Below, in pieces: positions 53,692 to 61,581 of a stretch of 64,000 bases of DNA. Both the position numbers and the translations under genes were made by a program. Numbering within the stretch: the stretch's first letter is position 1; each line of letters starts with the position of its first letter. The notes beneath the pieces were generated by a model that was given only the letters and a program-made list of their open reading frames with translations, ran no database searches and was not told the origin of the DNA. Location of the stretch: assembly GCA_963668495.1 (NCBI GenBank), contig OY764545.1:1426001-1490000 (forward strand), given 5' to 3'. This DNA is from Oleispirillum sp963668495. Lineage in GTDB: Bacteria; Pseudomonadota; Alphaproteobacteria; Rhodospirillales; Rhodospirillaceae.

Positions 53692-54704
53692 CGGAAGTCA
53701 GCTCCGGCCTGCATTTTGCGGCAACCTTGGCTGAGCCCAATAAAATCCTGATTGTTGATGATGAGGCCGCTAACATCAGTATATTGGGCGGGGTCTTGTC
53801 CAATGATTACAAGCTGTACACGGCAAAGAATGGTGAGCGAGCCATTGAGCTTGCCAAAAAGCATCTTCCTGATTTGATCCTGATGGATGTGATGATGCCC
53901 GGTTTGTCTGGGTATGATGTGGCGGTGGCTTTGAAAGGTATGGAAGCCACGGAGAATATTCCGATAATTTTTGTGACCGCCATGACAGGGGTGGAGCATG
54001 AAGCCCATGCCTTTGATGTGCATGCCGTCGATTTTATTGAAAAGCCTATTATCCCAAACATTGTGTTAAGTCGTGTCCGGGCGCATCTGTCTTTGGTGCG
54101 GGCTGATGTTCTGGAAAAGACTTACCTTGAGATGGTGAATGCGTTGGGGCGTGCCGCCGGGTATAAGGACAATGAAACCCGTCGCCATATTACGCGCATG
54201 AGCCTGTATTGCCATATTCTGGCAGATGGGCTGGGTATGTCTGCGGTGGAATGTAAACGAATAGAGCGAGCTGCCCCCATGCATGATGTGGGGAAAATCG
54301 GCATTCGCGATGATATCTTATTGAAACCCGGTCCCCTGACTGATGACGAGTGGCGGGTTATGGTGCGCCATCCCGAAATCGGCAGAACCATCATTGGGGA
54401 ACAGCCATCAATTTTGCTGCGTCTTGCGGGCAGTATTGCCTATACGCACCATGAAAAGTGGGATGGGTCAGGCTATCCACAAGGGTTGAAGGGGGAGGAT
54501 ATCCCACTGGAAGGTCGGATTGCAGCAGTTGCTGATGTATTTGATGCGTTGACCAGTGAACGTCCGTACAAATCCGCATGGCCCATAGACCAAGCCGTCA
54601 ATCATATGCAGGCGCAATCTGGGCAGCATTTTGATCCAAAGTTGATTGATGTATTCATGCAATGCTTGCCGAAGGTTCTGAAGGTCCACGAAAAATGGAC
54701 TTAG
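53688..54704 (+). CDS. Response regulator with HD-GYP c-di-GMP phosphodiesterase domain
   Basis: A 338-residue protein: receiver domain (residues about 20-135) with phosphoacceptor Asp67 in LILMDVMMPG, the switch Thr in IFVTA and the Lys in FIEKPI; then an HD-GYP domain (about 155-330) with HDVGKIGIRDDILLKPG and HHEKWDGSGYPQGLKGEDIP, a complete set of metal and GYP residues. It should hydrolyse cyclic di-GMP when phosphorylated. AGGAGG lies eight bases before the ATG, which overlaps the kinase stop. It is most likely the target of the upstream hybrid kinase through its Hpt domain. Confidence 0.94.
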   Translation: MTEVSSGLHFAATLAEPNKILIVDDEAANISILGGVLSNDYKLYTAKNGERAIELAKKHLPDLILMDVMMPGLSGYDVAVALKGMEATENIPIIFVTAMTGVEHEAHAFDVHAVDFIEKPIIPNIVLSRVRAHLSLVRADVLEKTYLEMVNALGRAAGYKDNETRRHITRMSLYCHILADGLGMSAVECKRIERAAPMHDVGKIGIRDDILLKPGPLTDDEWRVMVRHPEIGRTIIGEQPSILLRLAGSIAYTHHEKWDGSGYPQGLKGEDIPLEGRIAAVADVFDALTSERPYKSAWPIDQAVNHMQAQSGQHFDPKLIDVFMQCLPKVLKVHEKWT

Positions 54705-54820
54705 AAATTCGGGCTGAACGGCGTGGCGGCGAGTGACCATACATTTTCAATAAAGACAGATTTTGGTTCTGGGGTGATCTCTGTTAGCATGCACTTTCCC
54801 CAAGAATAAGGAAGGGCTGC

Positions 54821-55657
54821 ATGGCGAGTAACGCATTGGATAAGGTCGAGGTGGTCTCTGTCGTCGGTTATGCCGGGGACAGGACAGAGGTGGCTATGCA
54901 GGCCGTTGGACCTTTGAGCGATGAGTTATCCCTGCATCTTGATTTGCCCTATGTAGAACTGGAAAAGACCATGCGTGCCGGAATTGCGTCGGATTTGCCG
55001 ACGGTTCTGGATGAAGCCAAATGGACCATGGAAATGGCACGGGATGGTTTGAACGGTGTGTTTGCCCGCGGCAAGGTGCCGATTACAGTGACAGCGCGAT
55101 GTGCGTTGTCCATTGCAACTTTGCCGACTGCGTTGATGTACCACCCTGATGCTGTTGTTGTCTGGCTGGATGCCCATGGTGATCTGAATACGCCGGAGAC
55201 CAGTGCCAGCGGCTATATTGGCGGCATGGCTTTGGCTGCGGGTTTGGGCCTGTGGGACAGTGGTTATGGTGCTGGGCTTCGCCCCGAAAATTTGATTTTG
55301 GCAGGAACGCGTGCCTTGGATGCTGCGGAATCTGCGTACATTCAGGGTAATGGGGTTGCCGTGTATGTACCGGGTGATGGTGATGCCAAATGGCAAGAAA
55401 TTACGGCATTTGCATCCGGGCGTCCGGTCTATATCCATCTGGATGTGGATGCTTTTGATCCGGATGATCTTCCCGGGGAGTATGCCGAACCCAGTGGCCT
55501 TAAGAAGGCAGAGCTACAGGCTATGTTGGCTCATTTATCGGCAATTTCCACCGTGGTTGGTGTTGAAATTGCGGAATTTGAGCCGAGGAGCACGATCGAA
55601 TTGGTCAAAGGATCAATGACTTTGCTGGAATGTATGAAGGCGCTGTTCCCTGAGTAG
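54821..55657 (+). CDS. Arginase/agmatinase-fold protein with altered active site
   Basis: A 278-residue ureohydrolase-fold protein. The second and third metal motifs are intact: WLDAHGDLNTP (Asp117, His119, Asp121) and HLDVDAFDP (Asp208, Asp210), and the substrate-site Glu lies in EIAEFEP. The first motif, normally GGDHS, reads TARCA: counting residues back from the DAH motif puts Cys94 exactly where the metal-binding His of arginase sits, and the proton-shuttle His (GNLHGQ in arginase) is replaced in SGYIGG. It belongs to the family, but normal arginase or agmatinase activity is doubtful. It follows the response regulator gene by 116 bp and is monocistronic. Confidence 0.8.
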   Translation: MASNALDKVEVVSVVGYAGDRTEVAMQAVGPLSDELSLHLDLPYVELEKTMRAGIASDLPTVLDEAKWTMEMARDGLNGVFARGKVPITVTARCALSIATLPTALMYHPDAVVVWLDAHGDLNTPETSASGYIGGMALAAGLGLWDSGYGAGLRPENLILAGTRALDAAESAYIQGNGVAVYVPGDGDAKWQEITAFASGRPVYIHLDVDAFDPDDLPGEYAEPSGLKKAELQAMLAHLSAISTVVGVEIAEFEPRSTIELVKGSMTLLECMKALFPE

Positions 55658-55693
55658 CCTCGGGTATGTGCTTCAATGAATTATGGACGAGAA

Positions 55694-55723
55694 AAATGCC
55701 CCGAAACTTAGCCTCGGGGCATT
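55694..55723 (-). terminator. Terminator of the MetQ-like gene
   Basis: On the minus strand AATGCCCCGA and TCGGGGCATT pair around GGCTAAGTT and are followed by TTTCTCG. The T-run is on the minus-strand side, so it mainly serves the metQ-like gene, though it may help end the arginase-fold gene. Confidence 0.85.
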
Positions 55724-55741
55724 GGCGTTTTGGTAGGCGGT

Positions 55742-56524
55742 TTACCAAACCGGAATGATGGTGTCGTTGTAATGGTCCTTAATAAAGGCTTTCACTTTAT
55801 CGGATCGAACAATGTCAAAGAATTTGCGTAAGTCCGGGTCGTTTTGGTTGTCTTGCCGTGTGACAAGCCACAATCCCCACTGGCTGGCTTTATCTTCTGT
55901 TACCAATGCAGACTTGGGATCAAGCCCATAAGCCAGTGCATAGTTCAGCGATACGGTGCCGATCTCTACATCGTCCAAGGCACGGGGTAGCTGGGCCGCG
56001 TCAATTTCCTTAAATTTTAAGTGTTTCGGGTTGTCCACAACGTTAAGCGTTGTCGCCTTGACCCCGGCCTGTGCATCCAGCCTGATCAATCCGGTGCTTT
56101 CCAACAATTGAAGGGCGCGTGCACCATTGGTTGGATCATTGGGAATGGTGACGGTTGCGCCCTCTGTCACATTTTTCAGATTTTTGAGCGTATGGGAATA
56201 AATGCCGAAGGGGACAATGACTGTCGGTTCAACTGCGACCAGTTTCCAGCCATTTCGGTCAATTTGATTGTTCAGATAGGGTTTGTGTTGGAAGTGGTTA
56301 AAGTCCAAATCCCCTTCAGCCAGCGCAATATTGGGCAGTGTCCAATCGGAGAATTCAACGATTTTAACGTTGATGCCATCCTTCTTCGCCAATTCGGCAG
56401 CGTAACTGAGGATATCGCCGTAGGGACCGGCTGATACGCCGCCGATTAGGTCCTTGGCATGTGCCCAAGACGAATTGAGGGAGACAGTTGCAATCGCGGC
56501 AAGGGCAAATAGAGTTTTTTTCAT
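55742..56524 (-). CDS. metQ: MetQ/NlpA-family substrate-binding protein
   Basis: A 260-residue periplasmic binding protein of the MetQ/NlpA family (D/L-methionine ABC importer). The signal peptide MKKTLFALAAIATVSL ends in AHA-KD, a signal peptidase I site; the lipobox Cys of ordinary MetQ is absent. Mature-protein signatures are present: GVSAGPYGDIL, DFNHFQHKPYLNNQ, NDPTNGARALQLLESTGLI, NYALAYGLDP. No metN or metI gene lies nearby, so it must use an ABC transporter encoded elsewhere. It is preceded by a long, structured leader and a consensus -35 promoter. Methionine is the default ligand, but other family members bind other amino acids. Confidence 0.9.
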   Translation of the reverse strand: MKKTLFALAAIATVSLNSSWAHAKDLIGGVSAGPYGDILSYAAELAKKDGINVKIVEFSDWTLPNIALAEGDLDFNHFQHKPYLNNQIDRNGWKLVAVEPTVIVPFGIYSHTLKNLKNVTEGATVTIPNDPTNGARALQLLESTGLIRLDAQAGVKATTLNVVDNPKHLKFKEIDAAQLPRALDDVEIGTVSLNYALAYGLDPKSALVTEDKASQWGLWLVTRQDNQNDPDLRKFFDIVRSDKVKAFIKDHYNDTIIPVW

Positions 56525-56591
56525 GGGGGTTCTCCATCGTGATGTTCTGTGGCGGTTAACGCCAGATGTCAGGTGACAAAATGTGTGAGGT

Positions 56592-56801
56592 GCCCTCTGT
56601 ACTGCTTGTGGGGGGAGTACAGAGGGCGGCTGTGGACCGTGTTACCGGTCCCGGGGGCTACACATGTCTGATCCTGACATCATGGCCTTCTCCGCTTTCC
56701 CCTTTCGGGGAGGTTGAAAGGGCGGGAGATCACCAAGATGGCTCGACCCGCTTTAGCTGCACTTATTAATGCGCCCGCAAGCTGTTTGCTCAAATCGGCG
56801 C
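56592..56801 (-). promoter_or_regulatory. Structured leader RNA of metQ: candidate riboswitch of unrecognised class
   Basis: On the minus strand the transcript from the metQ promoter runs about 280 bases before the start codon and contains, in 5'-3' order: a GCGCC/GGCGC hairpin; a closing helix TAGC with GCTA (56754-56757 with 56657-56660) that holds three arms; arm A, GCGGG with CCCGC (56751-56747 with 56726-56722) with an internal loop resembling a kink-turn; arm B, AAGG/CCTT enclosing CCCC-GAAA-GGGG (56710-56699); arm C, ATGTC/GACAT (56680-56664); then hairpin GGACCG/CGGTCC (56651-56634) and a perfect 12-bp stem (56627-56592). No class I recall (SAM-I, SAM-II, SAH, TPP, cobalamin) matches its conserved residues. 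Confidence 0.6.
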
Positions 56802-56809
56802 GTGGTTTC

Positions 56810-56837
56810 AATTTATATATTCAAAAAATAATGTCAA
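56810..56837 (-). promoter_or_regulatory. Promoter of metQ
   Basis: On the minus strand a perfect -35 element TTGACA (56837-56832) is followed after 16 bases by TAAATT (56815-56810), within a long A/T-rich tract (56803-56880) that stands out from the genome. Transcription from about 56803 gives a leader of around 280 bases. Confidence 0.6.
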
Positions 56838-56913
56838 TTAAATTTTAAATACATATTTATACAGTTAAATAAGTCTGCGTAGATTGGGGGGTGGTCCTGA
56901 AATAGGGGCGCAG

Positions 56914-57618
56914 TCAGGGGTGTTGAGTATCCAAAGCCATGGATGCCGCAGCTTTTACATGTAGGGCAGTGGTGTCATATAAGGGCACAGATGTATCTTC
57001 CTGCTTTACCAATAAGCCAATTTCTGTACAGCCGAGTATGACTGCCTCGGCTCCATTGCGGCGCATTTCGTTGATGATTCCCAAGTATGTTTGCCGTGAG
57101 ACGGGGAGAATATGCCCATGGCACAACTCATCAAAAATAATGGTGTGAACAGTATCGCGCTCGGCAGTATCTGGGATATTTACCGTAAGTCCGTGATGCG
57201 TGCGCAGGTAGCCCTTATAGAAGGCCTGTTCCATGGTGAAACGAGTTCCAAGCAAGCCAACGGTAGAGACTCCATCGGTTTTAAGTGCTGCGCCCGTTGC
57301 CTCGGCTATATGCAGAAATGGGACAGATGTTGCCTGAATGATGGCGTCGCTGACTTTGTGCATGGTGTTGGTGGCAAGGATCAGCATATCTGCCCCTGCC
57401 AACTCCAGCGAACGTGCGGCATCGGTCAAAATTTCGGCGCAGGCGTCCCAGTTTCCTTGCTTTTGATGCTCAACAATCGGGGCGAAGTCTACGCTGTGCA
57501 TTAGGATGCGGGCAGAGTGGTGCCCGCCAAGGCGAGCATGGATTTCTTGATTAAGTAGGCGATAATATGTGGCGGTGGATTCCCAGCTCATACCGCCGAT
57601 CAGTCCGATGGTTTTCAT
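56914..57618 (-). CDS. Aspartate/glutamate racemase family protein (YgeA-type)
   Basis: A 234-residue cofactor-independent amino acid racemase. Signatures: IGLIGGMSWESTATYY (residues about 4-19), the first catalytic loop LATNTMHKV with Thr83 in place of the usual Cys, and the second loop ILGCTEIGLL with Cys197. The Thr83/Cys197 pair has exactly the spacing of E. coli YgeA (L-aspartate/glutamate-specific racemase), so this is its ortholog by sequence. It starts 13 bases after a LysE-family exporter gene and is probably co-transcribed with it. It may make or remove D-amino acids in the cytoplasm before export. Confidence 0.88.
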   Translation of the reverse strand: MKTIGLIGGMSWESTATYYRLLNQEIHARLGGHHSARILMHSVDFAPIVEHQKQGNWDACAEILTDAARSLELAGADMLILATNTMHKVSDAIIQATSVPFLHIAEATGAALKTDGVSTVGLLGTRFTMEQAFYKGYLRTHHGLTVNIPDTAERDTVHTIIFDELCHGHILPVSRQTYLGIINEMRRNGAEAVILGCTEIGLLVKQEDTSVPLYDTTALHVKAAASMALDTQHP

Positions 57619-57631
57619 AATGCCCTCCTGA

Positions 57632-58249
57632 TTAATGCCAGATCATAGCGACGGATGCCGCGGTTAAAATCCCCATGACGCGGTTGAAACCACGTAAGGC
57701 GGATGGCGAAGATAACCACCGCCGGATCAAGACGCCGCAACTTGTCCACAGTGGCAGGGTTTGCACCATGACGACCATGAATGCTGCGCAAATCAGCAGG
57801 GTAGAAGTCCAAAACTGCGGCCCGGACACCGTAAAGGTTGAGATTGCAGAAATGGCGATCAGCCATGCTTTTGGGTTCACGAATTGAAAAAATAGGGCTT
57901 CAACGCTATTCATTGGGCGTGCCGTTGAGGGGCCATCCTGCGGTGGCGCCGCATTTGCTATGCGCCAAGCCATGTAGAGTAAGAACATGGACCCGGTAAT
58001 GCGCAGAATATCGTGTAAAAACGGCCATACTTCAAACAGAACCCCAAGACCGGCGGCAACAGACAGCAGCATGATAATCATTCCGGCAAGGACGCCTGCC
58101 ATGTGTGGAATGGTGCGGGTGAAGCCGAAATTGGTGCCGGATGCGGTTAACATGACATTGTTAGGACCGGGGCTGCCCGCCATGGATAAGGCAAAAATAA
58201 GTAAGGATGCAATGTCAGTATTCGGGTCTGAGAATAGGTATGTCGGCAT
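57632..58249 (-). CDS. LysE/RhtB-family amino acid exporter
   Basis: A 205-residue inner-membrane protein with six hydrophobic segments and the family motif MAGSPGPNNVMLTASGTNFG (residues about 22-41), the LysE/RhtB signature, plus FVNPKAWLIAISA near residue 125. Members export amino acids. The start at 58249 (MPTYLF) is chosen because the family motif begins near residue 20; the frame is open to 58333. It is divergent from a MocR regulator whose probable operators lie between them, and upstream of the racemase. Substrate unknown. Confidence 0.9.
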   Translation of the reverse strand: MPTYLFSDPNTDIASLLIFALSMAGSPGPNNVMLTASGTNFGFTRTIPHMAGVLAGMIIMLLSVAAGLGVLFEVWPFLHDILRITGSMFLLYMAWRIANAAPPQDGPSTARPMNSVEALFFQFVNPKAWLIAISAISTFTVSGPQFWTSTLLICAAFMVVMVQTLPLWTSCGVLIRRWLSSPSALRGFNRVMGILTAASVAMIWH

Positions 58250-58273
58250 GGTTGGCTCATGAAAAAGGGTTGA

Positions 58274-58321
58274 ATTGTATCGATACAATCTCTTGATTGC
58301 TGCGGCATAAATAGATACAAT
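58274..58321. promoter_or_regulatory. Operator region for the MocR regulator: palindrome plus direct repeat
   Basis: The 120-bp gap between the exporter and MocR genes holds a perfect 16-bp palindrome ATTGTATCGATACAAT (58274-58289) and a second half-site GATACAAT (58314-58321) in direct orientation, 32 bp (about three helical turns) after the matching half of the palindrome. Direct repeats with helical spacing are characteristic of MocR regulators, so these are the likely binding sites. Confidence 0.7.
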
Positions 58322-58368
58322 TTCAGTATTCATGATGTTTTATTCGGTTCAAGGGGTTTATTGTCACC

Positions 58369-59772
58369 ATGACAATGTGGGTGCCTTCTCTAAAGGCTGG
58401 AACGGCTCCGGTCTATCGCCGTCTGGCGGATGCGATTGCAGACGCAATTTCTTCCGGGGTTTTGCGTGTGGATGACAAATTGCCGACCCATCGGGCTCTG
58501 GCCTATCATCTTGGCGTAACCACGGGCACAGTGACTCGTGCCTATGCCGAGGCTGAACGCCGGGGGCTGGTGTATGGCGTTGTCGGGCGCGGTACATTCG
58601 TGCGTGGCAAGTCCGCTGGTGGACGGGAATGGCAGTTCATGGATCTGCCGGATGCTTCGGAAACCATAAAATTTACCTTGAACTTGCCTTTGGGGGCAGA
58701 CCGCGCCGACCTTGTGGCGGCAGCTATGCATGATCTGGCAAATCGACCCTGGGATGTTCAGGCTATGTTGGATTACCAGCCAGATGTGGGGGTGTTGGCA
58801 CATCGCCGCATTTTGGCTGACTGGGTGTCGCGGGAAACAGACTGCGGAGTTTGGCAGCCAAGTGCAGAACAAGTGGTGGTGACCAATGGTGGGCAGCACG
58901 GGATTATGCTGGGGCTGATGGCTTTGTGCCGTAGTGGTGACACCGTGTTGGCGGAGGCATTGACCTATCCGGGATTTGCCGCAATTTCCCGACAACTGGA
59001 TTTGCAAGTGCGCCCGGTTGCTATGGATGCATATGGTATAACGCCGGAAGCGTTGGAAGCAGCCTGTGCTCAGTACGCGCCCAAAGTTCTGTTCTGTACG
59101 CCGACACTGCAAAATCCAACCACGGCGACCATGCCGCTGGCACGTCGGCAGGCTGTGGTGGACATCTGCCGCCGTCATGGCGTGATGATTATTGAAGATG
59201 AAGTGAATGCGGGGCTGTTGGAACACCCTCCGACGCCTTTGGCAATGCTGGCGCCGGAAATGGTGATCCATGTTTGCGGTTTTTCCAAAGTGTTGGCGGC
59301 TGGTGTGCGGGTTGGGTGCTGTATCGTGCCAGAGGCATTACACGGTAAAGTCGGTGGTGCGGTGCGTGCAAGTTGCTGGATGGTTAGCCCGGTGATGGTT
59401 GAAGTCGTGTGTACACTTTTGGCAAATGGGTCGCTGCATGCTTGTCTGTCTCAACAACGACAGCATGTTCGTGAACGTGAACAGATTGCGCAGGAAGTTT
59501 TGGGCAGCGACATGCTCGCGTCTCATGCGGGAGGTCTGCATGTATGGTTGCGTCTGCCCGAACCCTGGCGCGCGGATGATTTTGTTGCGGCAGCAGCACA
59601 GCAAGGGGTTGAGATCATGAATCCCGGTATGTTTTCCATTAGCCGTGCTGTTTCGGTCCCGGCGGTTCGATTGTCCCTTACGACTGAGGAAGATTGCGAG
59701 AAAATGACGCAAGGGTTGAGGGTTCTGGCGGGGATAGTGCGCGATGGGCCGCAGTCTTTGGTGCTCGCGTAA
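58369..59772 (+). CDS. MocR-family (GntR/aminotransferase) transcription regulator
   Basis: A 467-residue MocR-type regulator. The N-terminal winged helix (residues about 13-80) reads VYRRLADAIADAISSGVLRVDDKLPTHRALAYHLGVTTGTVTRAYAE in pieces typical of GntR; the C-terminal 350 residues form an aminotransferase fold type I domain with TNGGQHGIML, YPGFAAI, the PLP Lys in CGFSKVLAAGVRVG and VRLSLTTEED. It probably senses an amino acid through PLP and controls the divergent LysE exporter and racemase. ATG at 58369 (two codons later also Met). Confidence 0.92.
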   Translation: MTMWVPSLKAGTAPVYRRLADAIADAISSGVLRVDDKLPTHRALAYHLGVTTGTVTRAYAEAERRGLVYGVVGRGTFVRGKSAGGREWQFMDLPDASETIKFTLNLPLGADRADLVAAAMHDLANRPWDVQAMLDYQPDVGVLAHRRILADWVSRETDCGVWQPSAEQVVVTNGGQHGIMLGLMALCRSGDTVLAEALTYPGFAAISRQLDLQVRPVAMDAYGITPEALEAACAQYAPKVLFCTPTLQNPTTATMPLARRQAVVDICRRHGVMIIEDEVNAGLLEHPPTPLAMLAPEMVIHVCGFSKVLAAGVRVGCCIVPEALHGKVGGAVRASCWMVSPVMVEVVCTLLANGSLHACLSQQRQHVREREQIAQEVLGSDMLASHAGGLHVWLRLPEPWRADDFVAAAAQQGVEIMNPGMFSISRAVSVPAVRLSLTTEEDCEKMTQGLRVLAGIVRDGPQSLVLA

Positions 59773-60037
59773 AAAATAGTTATTTACAATCATGATGTTA
59801 CATCATCCCCTAAGTTGAATTTTTTTCTTTTGTCGTGAAGGGGGTTCGACGTATAGAGTCACAAGCTGTTGGGAAATGCTGTGCGATTAAATGGATCGGA
59901 TAGTGTCCGGCAGAAGACATCTGGTTTCCACATGGAGCTGTTGCCTGAAAAAATGCGTGGTGTTTTTTCCGTGTCGTACATTGGGAAAACAAACAAGCCG
60001 TAGTGCTTCTACTGTATCAGGCCCAGAAATTTTATTT

Positions 60038-61480
60038 ATGAATTTGCGTCCGATCCTGTTTGTCGAAGGCATCTTTGTTATGATGGTCGGCACCTTGATG
60101 CTGATTCCGTCGCTTGTGGACTTTTCTTGTGCGGACCATGGTTGCGAGCCTTTCTTGATTGGTGCGGCAGTCGCGCTTTTCTTTGGCAGTTTGATGGTTT
60201 GTTCCTCGCTAGAGGGAGAAATCACCCTGACCCTGCGGCAGGGGTTGCTATTAACCGCCTCCAGTTGGGTGGTGATTTCAACGGTGGCAGCGGTGCCGTT
60301 GGCTTTAAGCCTGCATATTTCCTTTACAGACGCTTTTTTTGAAACCATGTCCGGCCTGACCACGACAGGTTCAACCGTGTTGAGCAATCTGGATTCAATG
60401 GATCATGGCGTCTTGATCTGGCGTTCGATTTTGCAATGGATTGGCGGCGTTGGGATTATCGTGATTGCCGTGGCTGTTCTGCCATTCCTGCGGGTTGGCG
60501 GCATGCAGTTGTTTAAAATGGAATCATCGGAACGGTCTGATAAGGTTTTCCCGCGAGCCGGGCAATTGGCGGGGGCAATTGCCATGGTCTATATTTCGCT
60601 GACCGCTATGTGTGCCTTCCTGTACGATATGGAGGGCATGACCACGTTCGAAGCCATCAATCATGCCATGACGACTTTGTCGACCGGCGGTTTTTCTACC
60701 TCTGACAAGTCTATGGGGCTGTTCCAAAGCCCCGGCATCATTTGGACGTCGACGATTTTTATGGCATTGGGCGGCATTCCGTTCGTTTTATACATCCGGT
60801 CCATACACGGCAAATGGTCGGCTTTATTCGAAAGCAGTCAGGTCCGCGTGTTCCTGCTGTTTTTGATTTGTGCGACTTTGATGATTTCCCTGTGGTTGAT
60901 CATTTACAACCATTTCGACCCGATGGAGGCATTGCGCCTGTCCGCGTTTAACGTGGTGTCTGTTGTAACCACGACTGGGTATGCCACCGCCGATTACTCT
61001 TTGTGGGGTACCTTCCCTGTGGTGGTGTTCTTCTTCCTGATGTTTGTTGGGGGGTGTACCGGGTCGACCGCGGGCGGCATTAAAATCTTTCGTTTCGAGA
61101 TCATGTGTCGATTCGTTGTTCGTCAACTCCAGATTTTGCTCCATCCAAGCCGTGCTGCCACAATGCGTTATAACAATCGTGAGGTTACAGACGACGTTAT
61201 GCGGTCCACGGTTTTATTTGTCTTCCAGTTCATTATGGTTGTGGCTTTGTTGGCTTTGGCCTTGGCCTTTACTGGTCTAGACTTGATTACTAGCTTAACC
61301 GGAGCATTGACCGCCGTTGCAAATGTGGGGCCGGGTCTTGGTCAACTTATTGGTCCTGCAGGGAATTTTGCGTCTTTGCCGGACTTTGCCAAGTGGGCCT
61401 TGGCTTTTGGCATGTTGGTTGGTCGCTTGGAAATTCTGACTGTTTTAGTCCTATTTAGCCGCCATTACTGGCAAGATTGA
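60038..61480 (+). CDS. trkH: Trk-type potassium uptake channel subunit TrkH
   Basis: A 480-residue polytopic K+ channel subunit with the four repeated P-loop units of the SKT family. Filter regions visible: LTTTGSTVL (first), LSTGGFST (second), VTTTGYAT (third) and VANVGPGLG (fourth), each flanked by hydrophobic helices; GGCTGSTAGGIKIFR is the family's cytoplasmic loop. The ATG at 60038 is taken because the membrane protein begins MNLRPILFVEG; the frame is open to 59891 with non-family residues. The partner TrkA/TrkG gene is not in the window. Monocistronic. Confidence 0.94.
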   Translation: MNLRPILFVEGIFVMMVGTLMLIPSLVDFSCADHGCEPFLIGAAVALFFGSLMVCSSLEGEITLTLRQGLLLTASSWVVISTVAAVPLALSLHISFTDAFFETMSGLTTTGSTVLSNLDSMDHGVLIWRSILQWIGGVGIIVIAVAVLPFLRVGGMQLFKMESSERSDKVFPRAGQLAGAIAMVYISLTAMCAFLYDMEGMTTFEAINHAMTTLSTGGFSTSDKSMGLFQSPGIIWTSTIFMALGGIPFVLYIRSIHGKWSALFESSQVRVFLLFLICATLMISLWLIIYNHFDPMEALRLSAFNVVSVVTTTGYATADYSLWGTFPVVVFFFLMFVGGCTGSTAGGIKIFRFEIMCRFVVRQLQILLHPSRAATMRYNNREVTDDVMRSTVLFVFQFIMVVALLALALAFTGLDLITSLTGALTAVANVGPGLGQLIGPAGNFASLPDFAKWALAFGMLVGRLEILTVLVLFSRHYWQD

Positions 61481-61486
61481 ATGATT

Positions 61487-61504
61487 GTGAACACAAGTGA
61501 ACAC
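61487..61504. repeat. Tandem 8-bp direct repeat GTGAACAC upstream of the NikK-like gene
   Basis: GTGAACAC occurs at 61487-61494 and 61497-61504, two bases apart, with CAAGTG and CACTTG forming an overlapping inverted repeat. It lies just after trkH and about 195 bp before the nikK-like start. It could be an operator or a part of a trkH 3' hairpin; no poly-T follows. Confidence 0.55.
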
Positions 61505-61581
61505 TTGGTGTGTACTCACAAAGAATTGCGTAAAGTTACTTGCTAACATTTCTTTGTGACGCTATACCATCTGGCCAAGGG

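Noticed and set aside
56592..56760. SAM-I or SAM-II riboswitch upstream of metQ
   Set aside because: The junction layout is reminiscent, but the conserved SAM-I core (for example GGCAACC with GGTGCCAA) and the SAM-II pseudoknot order are not present. I kept it as an unclassified structured leader.
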